64,000 bases of DNA from Hybos culiciformis (lineage: Eukaryota; Arthropoda; Insecta; Diptera; Hybotidae). Location of the stretch: assembly GCA_964007475.1 (NCBI GenBank), contig OZ023275.1, positions 8,308,001 through 8,372,000 on the forward strand, in the 5' to 3' direction. The notes below the pieces were generated by a model. The model searched no databases. It was given only the letters and a program-made list of their open reading frames with translations, and had not been told where the DNA came from. Positions 10,596-24,000 of the stretch are shown piece by piece. The first letter of the stretch is position 1; each line of letters begins with the position of its first letter. Position numbers and translations under genes: made by a program.

Positions 10596-13500
10596 TATAT
10601 AGAAGTTGAGTTTGAGAGTAGTATTTAATTATCGATTTGAGCCTCATCAGAAAATTAATTTCTAAAGTTTTGTAAAATAATTGTTTTAGACCAATTTTAT
10701 CTGTTGACAATAAATTTTTTAAGGTTTAACCTAAATAATCTCGGAAAAAATAAAATATATTAACCTACACTAACTATACAAATAAATTTCTTGCTTAAAA
10801 GCTTATTATAATCACACTGCCAAAAAAACTTGTCGAAAACCATTTAAAACTAAACTTTATCTTAAACTTCATATAATATGATGTTACCATAACTATACAT
10901 TATATAGAGAAGACTTTTATCTAAAATCAGTTTATCTCAATTTTTATTAATTTTGATAAATAAAAATTAAATGTACGTAAAAAATTCCACATTGCAAGAC
11001 GTTGTATCTTTTTTTTTTCATTTTATCTTTATTTTAACTTATTTATAGCTTTATTGAAAAAACTTCCTAATTTAAATAAATTGTTTAAAAATTAATTTAT
11101 TTGGAAAATAATGCGATGTAATAAAAATAAAATTTGAAATGTTCTTCTGTCTTTACATAAATTTACATTAAATTTCAGGAAAAAATTGTTTTTGGAAACC
11201 ACCTTAAGGAAATTTTAATCATGATAAATATGTACACGAAATGGTATGTGGTTTTTATTTTAAGGAATTACATTTTTAAAAGCAATAAATTTATGAAAAA
11301 TTATTAAGATTTACTTGGATTATCTTAAATTTATAAAAAAATATAACAATCGCAAGGAAATGTGAATGTTGGAAAAATATTTTTATTCCGCATCTGAATA
11401 AGTTTAGCAACCTTTTTTTGATAAATAATCATGTCAATTTTATGGATTTTTTTTAGGTTTCGAAAGCGTAAATATAAATATATAGCGTACCTAAATAGCG
11501 TAAATATATTTAAATTATTAACTATGGTAAAAATAATATTTACAATAATTTATCAAAATTATCAAACATTTGTATACATATTTTGTAATTTTTAATTTTA
11601 ATTATACTAAATTAAAATAAAAAAAGATATTATACGTATTCACATAACCTATCTTCTTATATAATTTTTAACTTACTATTTATATTTATAGTAAAATTAA
11701 AAATCAAAATTAATTTTATAGGCAGGACAACAGAGAGTTGATAAAAAATTTATTAAATTTATGTCCATAGTGCATAGAACTTTGGCACTCATCGTTTGTT
11801 CAAAAGTTAATGTGGGTTCAATGTAATATATTTTCCTTATTATTGTTGAAATTTTATATAATTTTGCTAAAGCTTTGTGGGATTATAATATATTAAAAAA
11901 AAAACTTTAGTCAATTTATTAAATAAATTATGGAAATACATAACTTTTTTTAATTTACGTATAAACTAGTGAAATTAAAAGCAACCTGCTGCGCCCAAAA
12001 AAAATAAAAAAAAAATATATAAAAACAAAAATACATATTTCTAATAAAAAGAATTATATATTTGTATGGTGTACGTGCTTCGCATATAAACCGCCTTTAT
12101 AAAATGTATATATGCGATTGTTATCAGCTAAATAAAATGTTAATAACATTAATAATATGAAATTTTCTTTAAGCACGTAAATAAAAAAAATAAAAAACAA
12201 AAAATCGCGAAACACTATGATTTTTTATAAAGTGCTATTTTTTTTTGTTATAATTTTTTTTTTTTATTATTACAAACTTCTAGATGTCCAATTTTATGGT
12301 CATAGATAGAATTTCAATATTTTTGACACCTTTAAATCAAACATGAATGAAGATTATAATGATAATAATCGATGTAATGACATACCAAACAAATGGGATT
12401 ATATTATTTAGTTAGGTATTATCATTCTTATTTATAAAAAAAAGAAAAAAACATTTTCATTTCAAATATGATTTGAAATTCATGGCAAGTTGAATAATCA
12501 AAAAATATAAAAAAACAAAGATTGTTTATAAAAAAGAAGCCAAAATTTCGGCGAGACTAACTTAAAATTTAACCTATCACCCAGAAAAAAAATGCTAGTT
12601 AAATTAACAATTTTTAACTGTTAAACAAAAATTGTTGATGTTAAAGAGAAATTTTTTAAATTAAACTAATAAGTATTTGATCTAAGTAAAGATGCTTCTT
12701 ATTTTAACATTTGATTTTGTTATTTTAAAATGTTTCAAACAGTTATTTAGTAAAAGCTGAAAATTGTGATTTTAACAACATTAATTGTTATTTTAAATAT
12801 GTTTCTTTCGAAAGAAATAAAATTTTACTATTCTCTCTTTTAAATTAAAAACTCTTCTGTTATTATAACAATTACACATTCAATTGTTGATATGACAATA
12901 AAAGCTTTTGAAATAATGTATATAGTTTTTCTATAGTTTTTCTTTCAATAATTTATACTTTTCAATAGCTAAAATTTTTATCGGTTAAATTTGACATTAA
13001 TATGTATCCTTTCAATCTTAAATGATTGAGCGAAAAAAAAGTTAAAAGGAAAAATTCTATGTAAGATATGATTAATTATAATTTACTTCGGAAATGAATT
13101 CCTTTTTAAAAAGTTTTACAGAGGCTAAAGTAAATAACTTTATAATATAAAAAAAAAACATTGTACCTAGACCTATATTTTCAACATGTCCAAAGCAGTC
13201 GGGTTATACCCCCTGTATTCGTTTTGTGTCAAAGTAAATATACTAATGAAAATTTTTTCAAATCCTTATAGAAAAATATTCAAAATAATAAATTTCAAAA
13301 AATTATAAATTTGTATAATTTTAAGCTCTTTTTTATTCTACATTTAAAGAATATATTATTCAACGGAAATTAAATATTATTTTTTTTTGGATTCGTTGTT
13401 CTTATATTTTCTTTTAACATGAATCCGTTTGTTCATATGATACATACACATATGATATATACATATTTATTTTATATTAAATTTAATATTTATGTATTTA

Positions 13501-16500
13501 TTATGTTATAAAAATTTTATTCATTGTAGGCAAAAGGTATGTTTATTTTCTTTGTTTTTATATGTTTTTATTAATACATATATCTGCATATCACATTATA
13601 TATTCTTCACCCGAGCGAAATATTTCATTATTCTTTTTATCGTAAAAATAATAAATGAGAAATTCATCTTTTTCAAAAATAATTCAATCTTTTACTTGAA
13701 GTTAAAGTTAATATAACTAAATTAACATTATTTTTCTTAAATATATAAAAAGAATATTGTCTCTGTTCTATATGTAAACTAAAAAGATACAAATTATCCA
13801 AATTGTGAAAAATCCTTCCTCTTTCAAAAAACAAAAGTACCTACATCTTTAATTTTAATAATCAGCATAAAATTTAATAAGGATTCGTTTGAAATTTGCG
13901 TGAGAAAAATTATTTACTATTTAAATTTGAATTATGCTCTGATTTATCATAAATATTGCATCCGTATAATGTTAAATCATACACGGGCTATAGTTCAGAA
14001 GAGGATACTATATCGGCGGGCTAACTGAAAGCGGAATGAATACTGTATGCGGCATCTTTCAGAGGAAGATATTGTATGAAGGATACACAATATATATAAT
14101 ATGGTACGTCATTCCATAACGTACCTGATACTGAATGCAGTGTGAAAAGCTGTATTAAATCAGATATAAGAACATATTTTTTCCCTCGTTTAAAGATCCA
14201 ATTATATTTGGTTAAAATTCATTCGATTTAAGTACCTAATGATGTTCATTATAAAACAAACAGTTATAATATTGACTTAACCCTAATATTGCTGTAAATA
14301 TTTATCAATATTCTAAATTTTTTTATTATACTACGTATTTCATTTTCAAAATTAGAAATTATTATAGCAATTAAGAATTCGGTCATATTACAACCTTTTA
14401 CCTTGGTAATTGGTATACTTAAAGTAAGGGTACAATAATATGGAATAGACTAAACATTTAACCTGAACTGAAATAATATTATTTAAAATAAAAGATTATA
14501 TAATATTAAGTTTATATACTATAAGTACGTATAACCTTTGAGTAATATTAAAAAAAATCTATCAAAAATTCTCAGAAATGAAAATAGAAAACTTTTTTAA
14601 TTATTTCATATATTTACGTATTTGTAATCTACATAATATGTTCACTTATGTACAAAATAAATACATAGGCGTTTTAAACAATTTATAAAATTTAATGGAA
14701 GTATCCCTTATTCCTAATAGTTTTTGCACGCAATTTCATAATTATAAAATTCCTTTGTAAAAAAACACTTCTTAAATTTTTATATTTTTATACCAATTTT
14801 ATGGCTTTATTTTTATAATATTCATACAGTACAAGATAATAACTTAGATACTGTAGTAATGTTATGTTTATTGCCGAAAAATGCTAAGCTCTGTTTCTAT
14901 ATTCAAGTTTTAAAAATATTAAAATGAAAACGATATAAAATTATCTAAAAACTTTTGTGCATATTGAGTTTCTTAACAATTTTAGGAACTTTATAAACAA
15001 TAAGTAGTATTAGGTCAGGTTATTAAATTAGGTCAGGTTGTTGGGTCAAATATGTATAAAACGTTTATTGGTAAAATTAGAAAGAAAAATGTTTAGTAAA
15101 TTTTTTGAGTGCTATAAAATGAGCAAAAAGGTGAATTGATATAATTTAAGTTAATTTAATGAGTAATTAAAAAATCAATATTGTTTGTTTTTAATTCTCT
15201 CCACTGTTGAGAATTTTTTATTTCTCGCTTTGTTTCTTTTCCTTTTAATTTTATTAACTTTTGATAATTAAAAATAATTTAAACGGTGGAAATTGGAAAA
15301 AGCTCATTCAGAAAATAAATGAAAAATAAATTTATTAGTTTTCTTTAATTACTTTTTCTTACACAATCACAATGACAATGTTAATATGTTGCAATTATTG
15401 TTTGTTATAAAATATTGATCGTCCACGCCACTCTAAAAGTCTAAACACAATAAAGGCTCCCAGTAAAAAAAATCTATTATTTTTTTTTTTTCAAAACGAA
15501 AGGATATTATCTATTCTATACATTTATATGCTTATAAAGATATATTTAAGATGCCAAATAAGTTATTTAAATAATTACATTAATTTAAATAATGATTCCA
15601 ATATAATTTGTTTTAAACATTATACAAGTGGACTTGAGTGTCATAAATAAATGGTCTTATGTTACTGGAGGGTAATAGTTTTCAAACATAAAATATTATA
15701 AGTATATTTTAGTTCAAAAAAAAATCTTGATATTCATAGTATTCCATTCCAAAAGGACAAAAAATGGCATGTCGAATTTAATAATAATAAATAATTCCAA
15801 GGACATCGTCTATACTTACTATACATAAAAATATTTTGTTGTATACATGCTATAAAAAAAAAGGACTTTATAAGGACAAGGCCATGGTGGACTGTAATGG
15901 AATGTTGATCCCTGTCGCTATATTCTGCATTTATTGATACATTTTTAATATTGATCCGAAAATATATTTAATATTCATTCAATTGAAATTAAATTTCTTT
16001 AATTCGATGTTTATTATTTGTAAAATATTTTTGCACTATCCTGCAATGTGAGTTCAAAAAAGTTCACGTTGTTCACGTTGATATAGTTCACGTTGATATA
16101 GTAAAATAGTAATACATAGTAACAGTAAGACTTAGTAATAGTAAGACTTAATGGTTGTAAGACTTAATTAAAACAAAATTAAGGAAGAAAAAACACAATA
16201 AATCAATAAATTATACTTCACCATTGAACACCAATTTTTCTTTGTACATGAAAATTCAATATAAATTCATGAATTTACTATATTTTCGTATAGTAAAAGA
16301 GAATTTGACAAAAAAAAAAATAATAAAATTTTCTCATTGATTCTTATTATTTCAATTGTAATGAAAAAAAAAGAAAACAAAAAGCATGAACATTATTATT
16401 TTACATATAATATTAACAGCTATATGTACAACAGCACATGTAAATGAAATTTATTTTTCTACATCACATACTATGTACGTAATATATAAAATGTGTATTA

Positions 16501-17026
16501 AGTACATAGTATATGCATGTATAGCTGCGTATGTACAACATAATGGCATTAAGAATTCCAAAATTTTTTTAAATCGATTGAATTCAAGGTAATTTAATGT
16601 TTTTTTTTCAAGAAATAATGGAAAAACATTGATATAGAAAGACCGCAATAACTCTGAATTATTTCCAGTTGTAACTATAAAGATTTGAATGTATCAGAAA
16701 GACGCCAAGAAATTTGCTTTAATTCCAGTTTTAACCCGAACCTAATGTGTTACATTGTTTCTGTCATCAGAGATAACAAAATATTTACATATTCTTATTT
16801 ATACATTACTATGGGCACTTTAGGAACTACCCTAAATTGTTTTACATTCAAAAGAAAACTTATCGAAATTTCCATGTTGAAATCAATTTTACTACACTAT
16901 GTATACAAACAAAATCTTCAGGATTTTTGTAAACATTTATTTTGTATGATGGCCTAACTGATTTTCCACACTATAAGTTTGTTTATAGGAAAATTTATTT
17001 TTATATAAAATAAAATTGAAACTTAC
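10596..17026. other. Gene-free A/T-rich stretch
   Basis: No supportable gene. Short open frames such as 13492-13716 and 16386-16592 are compositionally biased and carry no motif. If the orphan minus-strand exon at 17027-17416 belongs to a large gene, part of this interval would be its first intron. Confidence 0.45.
13985..14150 (+). repeat. GC-richer degenerate tandem block
   Basis: Three to four imperfect units of about 30-35 bp contain the related words GAGGATACTATATCGGC, GGAATGAATACTGTATGCGGC and GAGGAAGATATTGTATG. The block stands out in G+C from its surroundings. No terminal repeats or coding potential were found, so its nature is unknown. Confidence 0.35.
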
Positions 17027-17416
17027 CGATAATCTATCCTTATAATTTGATATAATTTTTTTTGCACTTTCTGTTCGAGTTAATCTTCGATTAAATTTTG
17101 CTGTTGTGGTTGAGCTTGTTGTTATCGATGAAGGTGGTATTAATACTAAACTTTGTTCATTTTTAACACTTTTAATATGATTTGTAGTACTGCTACTACT
17201 ATTACCTAATTCTAATACATTATCTGAATTATTTGTATATTGTATATTAGTTGTGTTAGCATTAAAACTAATATGATTCGTATTATTCACTTGAACTAAA
17301 ATATTACATGTTTGGGAAGCAATTTGTAATAATCCTTCTTGTAAATTTCTATATTCATGTTCGTCGGACTGATTATTATTTATTCGTCCGAAATGAATAT
17401 AATCCCAAACGCCCAT
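17027..17416 (-). CDS. Unidentified first coding exon, continues out of view
   Basis: An ATG at 17416 opens 130 in-frame codons ending in a perfect donor (TCG|GTAAGT, splice at 17027/17026, phase 0). The peptide starts MGVWDYIHFGRINNNQSDEH. It has an Asn/Ser/Thr-rich middle (about residues 45-105) and a basic end, RRLTRTESAKKIISNYKDRL (residues 110-129). That end contains RRxT and RxxS contexts that suit basophilic kinase phosphorylation. Codon usage, the clean donor and the ordered end after the low-complexity middle argue for a genuine exon rather than a chance frame. I do not recognise the family. I found no downstream exon at lower coordinates that I could link to it, so the gene probably has a very long intron and ends outside the window. 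The call of first exon rests on the Met and a lack of an obvious acceptor upstream. Confidence 0.6.
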
Positions 17417-20400
17417 AATTTTATATATATGTACTATATATATTTTTTTTAACTTAAAAAAAAACTAAAATCTACATTTAATAATAAATATTGCTTATCT
17501 TTTTTTATGTTAAATATCCTTAATGTCATCAAGGATTTAGATTATTTACAAAATTCCTTGGTGAAGAACAGTTAATTTTAAAATTCTCTTATATTAATGA
17601 AAAAAAAAATAAATTTTAAACACGCACGTTATTCTTGCAAAGGATTCAAAACAACTAAAATATTATTTACTTTTTTTTTTGTAGAGTATTTTCTTCCTCT
17701 AAAAGCTCAACAGGATTTTCATTTATTTTTCTATCAGATACATAAAATAAATTGTATTCATATTCATAAAGTAGTGTTTACATTAAAGATATTATTTTTA
17801 GAATTTATGTATAGGAGCCAAAAAAAAAACTGAATACATGTATTAATGTTATAGCTTTGAAAGTGATAGATTTTTCAAGACATTAAACATTGTAAATTTT
17901 TAACAGGAATAATTACATTTCCCGGGTGAAAGGATCAAGACAAGATTGTTAAGTTAATAATAGAACTTCCACGATAGATTTTAGTTATAAATTATATTTT
18001 GTTTATTAGGCAAAAGTTTATAACCTAAGCCTAGTAAGTAGTAATTATAAATAAAATTATGTAGGTATTTACTTGAATAAAATAACCTAAATGTAACAAA
18101 TAAGAATCAATAAATTTAACTTAATTTAGCCCAAGTAGGTACATATATTATAACACTTATTATATTAATTTCATTATTCTCGAGTTGGTTCACTTACATG
18201 TTTTCACAATTATTAAAGGAAAAAGGATAGGGGTATAAAATTTGTTTGAAAGTTTTAGCAATAAAATTTTTACATTTTTTAAAATAAAATTCTGACTAAT
18301 TTTGCAACAAATATTAAAATTAACTTCAACAACACGTAGTTTCGAGAGAACATAAGTCACGGGTTATTTTAATTTGCACGAAGAAATGTATATTTTTAGT
18401 TTAATTTAATTCCAAGAAGTATTTAATTTTGAACTGGAAATGGTAAATTAATGGCATTTTAATGGTGATTAATGTTTACTGATAACTTTTGATGATCATT
18501 TTCCTTTATTTTTGTATATATTGATGTAAAAATCTTTTTCTTTAACGTAAATTTAATATAATAATTTCCAAATAGCACGAAAGTTTTTTTTGTAAGGAAG
18601 TTGTTTAGAAAAAATAAAAATGAAGGTACTTTGTATTAAGTTAAGAGAATATTAAGAAAAGTAAACTTATTCAAAAAGCTTCTAATAAATTGATGAGAAA
18701 ATGTCATAAAACAGACAAACATACGTAATTCAGTGGATATTTTATTTCATTTGAAAAAAAAAAAAATATTTTTGAAGCCTTTTAAATTAATATACCTACA
18801 TGAGTTATCTTATATCATCTACCACAATAGCAATTAAATTCATACTTTAGAGATTTTTATCATCTACATATGTATTATATATATTTAACCATCAACTCTA
18901 AGGCTTAAACCTATGAACGTAATTTTAAATTAATAACTCTAACTTTATAGAGTTAATTGCCTAATGCAACAAAATATCGTGAACAGCTATTTTTCGTACC
19001 AATTTAAGCTTTATTCAGAATCCAACTACATAATAATTATGTAGTGTACTGTATACAAAATTTCAGTCAATTTTAGTCAATGAAAAAATTGCAACATCAA
19101 GTATTAAGTTATTTATGGTCTTACTTAAGTCTACATTAACTAAATTCAACTATCATAAAATTAATAGTGATTATTCGTAATTTGTCACATCAAGATAAAA
19201 GTGAAATTATTAATTTTTTTTTTATTTTTAAATGATAAACGTTGTATTTTTTTTAATTCATTTTTCTATTCATTCAACATTATATAATATTAATTTATCC
19301 TATACCTATCTACTTTAATAAAAAATAAATTCATAAATGGACATTTAATCATATTTGATATACACGAGTCCATTTAATCCGTTTCTAAACCATAATCCTT
19401 ATGAAAAAAAAGGTAAAATCTATTAGTTATATTGTTTGGGTAAGTAAGAAAAAAAAAGTGAATTTCTTATAAAATTTTCAATATTAAATTTTTCAGGATT
19501 GTGAAAAAAAAAAAATATGTATGTTCAATGAGAAGGGATAAAATATTAAAAAATAAACTTATATTTTAATATCATCCATAATATATTATTATTCGAAACC
19601 TTTTTTATTTTATGGAATAAATAATATAGCAGTTTTTTTTTTAAATTATTTTTTTTAATTTCTAAGTAGTTTTTGGACCGTGAATTTTATGAAGGATCTA
19701 TCGTATAATAATAATTGGATCAATATTAATTATGCGATTGAGTTGATGAATAATTTGCAGAAAAACTTAAGTGATAATAAAAAAAACAACTTCAAATAGA
19801 TTTCATAAATCTAGAGGGATTATATTTGAAACAACTAATCATCGCTAATATAATAACAAAATATTGTAATTTATTTATTATTAACTTTTACATTAACTTT
19901 TACATTACATAGTTCAATAATAATATTTTTTTAGTGCTTATTAAAATAAGTACATTACATCATTAGGGATTTACCCGAATAATTTTCATTTTATTTAAGA
20001 GGAAAATTTTCAAAAACCTTACAATTGCAAAAAAAAAAATTGTAATAAATATAAAATATTCACAAAAAAATTTCCATAGTTATATTGTATGTATATATAA
20101 CTAAAATTAATAAAATAAAACTTATGGAATCTTAAGAAATATTATATTTTAAACTTTCATATTACAAAACCTATATGGTAAATTAAAATAAATATAAATT
20201 GTAAAAATACGATTTTACACAAATTTGTACTCAGAAAAAAAAACACATTTATTTTATACAATCTTTTGAAAGCTATTCTTAAACTTGAAATCTATATTTT
20301 AGATTTTAGGCTCTATATTTAGCTATATTTTAAAAGTTTGTCACTATAGTTCATCGAAGAATATTAAGGAAATAGAGTTAATATTGAATAGGTATTTTCG

Positions 20401-20434
20401 CAGAGAGTTATGTTGTTATTTTAATGCGAGTTAT
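17417..20434. other. Gene-free A/T-rich stretch
   Basis: Immediately upstream of the orphan exon are TATATATA-rich bases. Farther right only A/T tracts are visible. No exon, bounded repeat or RNA gene was recognised. Confidence 0.45.
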
Positions 20435-20442
20435 GTTATAAC

Positions 20443-21081
20443 CAGAGACCGGAAGTTCATGCAAATACATGTTTTTTTCTGATAACTTTAAACTAAAATG
20501 AAGTAAATCAAAAATTTTTAAGAAAAATGGCATCGATTTGTTAGAGCATATATTTGCATATTTTGCCAATAAATGCATATAATTACGTATTTGCCTTATA
20601 AATGCATGTATTTGCATTTTTTCGACAATTTTCGAAAATAAAATAAAAAATTGAGGATTTCTTCATGTCAACATTTTTTCAAAAGTGTGTGAAATCGATT
20701 TGTTCGAGCATATATTTACATATTTCTCCAATAAATACATATAATTGCATATTTACCTTATAAATGCATGTATTTGCATTTTTTGTACAATTAAAAAAAA
20801 AAAAAAAATTGAGGATTTCTTCATGTTAACATTTTTTTAAAAGATTGTTTACCTACACCTTTTTCTAATAGATGCTTTTACAAATTTTCACTGATCGGAG
20901 AACGAATTTCAAAGAAGAAAATATATAATTGTTTCTAATTGCAATTTATCAGATAAATAATGTATTATAGTGCATATTTAAGAGCATATTTGTTAAGTTT
21001 TAAGAGCATATTTGTTAGGTTTTAAGAGCATAAGAGCATGCATGTTTTAACGTTTTTAAGAGCATGAACTTCCGGGCTCTG
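20443..21081. mobile_element. hAT-type MITE
   Basis: The ends are CAGAGACCGGAAGTTCATGC (left) and GCATGAACTTCCGGGCTCTG (right), inverted with one mismatch. They are flanked by the perfect 8-bp direct repeat GTTATAAC (20435-20442 and 21082-21089). A CAGAG-type terminus plus an 8-bp duplication identifies a hAT-mobilised element. The interior contains two copies of a roughly 160-bp segment (about 20530-20690 and 20695-20850). These share AGCATATATTTGCATATTT, CCTTATAAATGCATGTATTT and TTGAGGATTTCTTCATGT. There is no coding capacity. Confidence 0.9.
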
Positions 21082-21089
21082 GTTATAAC

Positions 21090-24000
21090 ACTCCAATAAA
21101 GAAATATGTTTCATTTTATGCAGCTCTTATTCAATAAAAAACAAGATAGTAAGTTTCTGGCATAAGATAAGACAATCTTTCTTAAGACAATTATTTCTAA
21201 AATGTATTAATTTTTTTATCCAATGTATCTTTCGAGTTCATCTATCAAGTTCATTTAAATTTGTACTAAACATGTTAAGTGTGCTTGAATTCACAAAATA
21301 TGAGAAATCTGTATATATGTATAATTATTAGCAATAAATTCTGGACATGTTATATAGAAAATTTCTCAACAAACATTAAGCTCCACTTACATCTGACAAG
21401 TATAAATCAAGCAAACAAGAACATTTTACTTGCATAAAGTAACTTGAGCAAGTAAAATTGTTCTTACTTACCCGATTTGCTTGCCATATATATAAACAAT
21501 GTTTTACGTAATTTATTCGTTAAGAAATAATTCGTTCATATAGATATAAAGTAAGTAGTAATAACCATTCTTCTCAATTTATTAATTATGGGTCTCTAAG
21601 AAAATAAATTTATAAGTAATTTAATAATTATTCAATATCTACCTTGTGCTTTACACATAGTTAATTGTTACAAGCATTGTAATTATATTTTATATATATA
21701 TATATAAACCATTTCCTTTGCCAAAGGGCAAATTTCTGTGCATGCCTTTACCATTCGCAAACAACAATGTAGAAAAATATTGTTATCATTATCTTCTTTT
21801 CTTTTTTTTAACAAAACCGTGAGAAATTTTCAGTATTACATATATGTATGTAAGATATGGAATTTAATTTAATATTTATTAATTTCATTTTTCATAATTT
21901 ATTATTTATAGTTAGTAACTTCAATTATTAGATTTTATTTTATTTTGTAAAAATGAGTAAAGAATTCATATAAGGTAAGAAAGATTTGAAGATTAAGAAT
22001 ATTTCTAATTAAAAAGAAATTATATCCATTAAAGTTCAAATCAAAAGTTAATTATTATTTGGAAAATATTTTTATTTATTAGTATCTCATTGGAAAGAAA
22101 TTTAGTGTCCAGAATTTAGACTATAAATCCTAATCATACTTGCGCTTGCAAAACCTGACTTTGACTAAATACCAAAATTAATTTTTATCAAGCTGATGGT
22201 ATTGAGACCCCTTTTTTGCAATGACGGAAGAAGGGTTTTAAATTGGTTCATTGATTCAGAAGAATTTTTATTATATAGACGACAGATACATTTCCATTCC
22301 AGTTCCATTCAAGATTAATATAATTAACTTGATAAGCGAACTCAAGAACACTTACATTTAATTAAATTATGTTATCTTTATCTTAATTTCATGCTCATCA
22401 TATTTACTAGGTCCTAAATTTTCTCTTCTAATGCTTGCAAATAAAACAAAATAATTTCTAAAACTCTAATTATAAAATGTAATAGCAAATTTTCTTGCGA
22501 AAGTTTTCGACAGATTTAAATACTGTTGAAAATTGAAGTACTTTTGAGCGCTAAATAAAACTAATAAAATATTTAAAAGCTTTGATTCAGTGTTTTTATG
22601 TGGCGAGACTTACTGATTTATTTTCGTTTTTCTTAATTAATATTTTACATCACAAGGTGTAATTAAATCTAAACGTGATTTATTAAATAAAAATTTAATT
22701 ATTATTAGTACATATATGTATTATTATTTTTTCATTAATAGAAAAATTAGAACAGAGAATTATTGTTTCTTCAAAAGAGAACAATATTATTGTAATATAA
22801 AATAATTTTAATATCACTGGCCATGACCTGAAAAAAATTTAATGTCATACCAATATTTCTCATATAGATTTTATGTAGTTACACGTTAAATATTTTGAAG
22901 CTAAATTTGAACACGAAATATATTACTTGACTATAAACTTCAGGAAATAGCGAAAATTATACCATAAATTTATGTAAATGTGATTGCTTTTGGTATCAAT
23001 TATATTATATCTTAAATTGGATAAAAAGAACCAATCCAATATTTATTTTTAAATATTACGGAAAGGAGTGACAATAGCTAGGCTAGATACAAAGCATTGA
23101 AGCTCACGAGAAAAAACTTTAACATAAAAGTGTTTCTTATAAAATTTAGAAAAAAAAAATAAAAGTTAACTATGTATTTTGAAATTTCAACATTTCAATT
23201 TAACACTTCTAATAGCTATAAATTTTATTTTTAACAAATTAATTATAACAATTTCACCAGAGTGGATAAAGGAATCACTTCATAAAAAAAGAATAATTTT
23301 CTTCAAAAATTTGCAAAATTATTTTTCTTATCTATTTAATTGATTAAATTCCAAAATTCTATTCTATTCTAAGATATCTTCTAAGCTATTCTGCAATATT
23401 ATTTAAGGAATGTTGTAAAAAATTCAATGTATTATAAAATGCAGATATAATAAAAAAAATTAGAGATAAAGATAGTAATGGTTAATTTTATATTAAAATA
23501 CATGCTCGTAAACAAATAAAATATAAAAGTATATAGTATCTATTATATATATTTTAATAATTTTATTTTATAAACATATACACATTATGGAGAAATTAAT
23601 TTATGGCGGATCTTTTAGGTTTTCAGGAATAATAATTATGTTATATACCTAATTATTTTTTCTTATCAAAATATCATCGATAATTTCGGCAAAATTGCGT
23701 AGAACCTGTAAATACGCAACGTTACCAGTTTCAATGTGAATCTTACTGATTTCATCATATGTAGATATACCACAACGAATCAAAGAAATTTCATAGTAAA
23801 ATGTTAAAATTTAATTTATATGAAATTTAAAAATAATATATAGAAAAAAATATTTAGATTTTTTCATCACATACATCTTTACTTCTTTAACATTGGCTTA
23901 ATTCAACATGCTTTGAACTCTTTGTCGAGAAATATGTTATTATGATGTTATGAATAAATTATAAATCGCACAAATACTTTTATGAACCCACATTAAAAGA

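Noticed and set aside
16685..16957. 90-codon plus-strand frame
   Set aside because: No recognisable motif, no splice context and background-like composition; it ends next to, and antisense to, the intron after the orphan exon.
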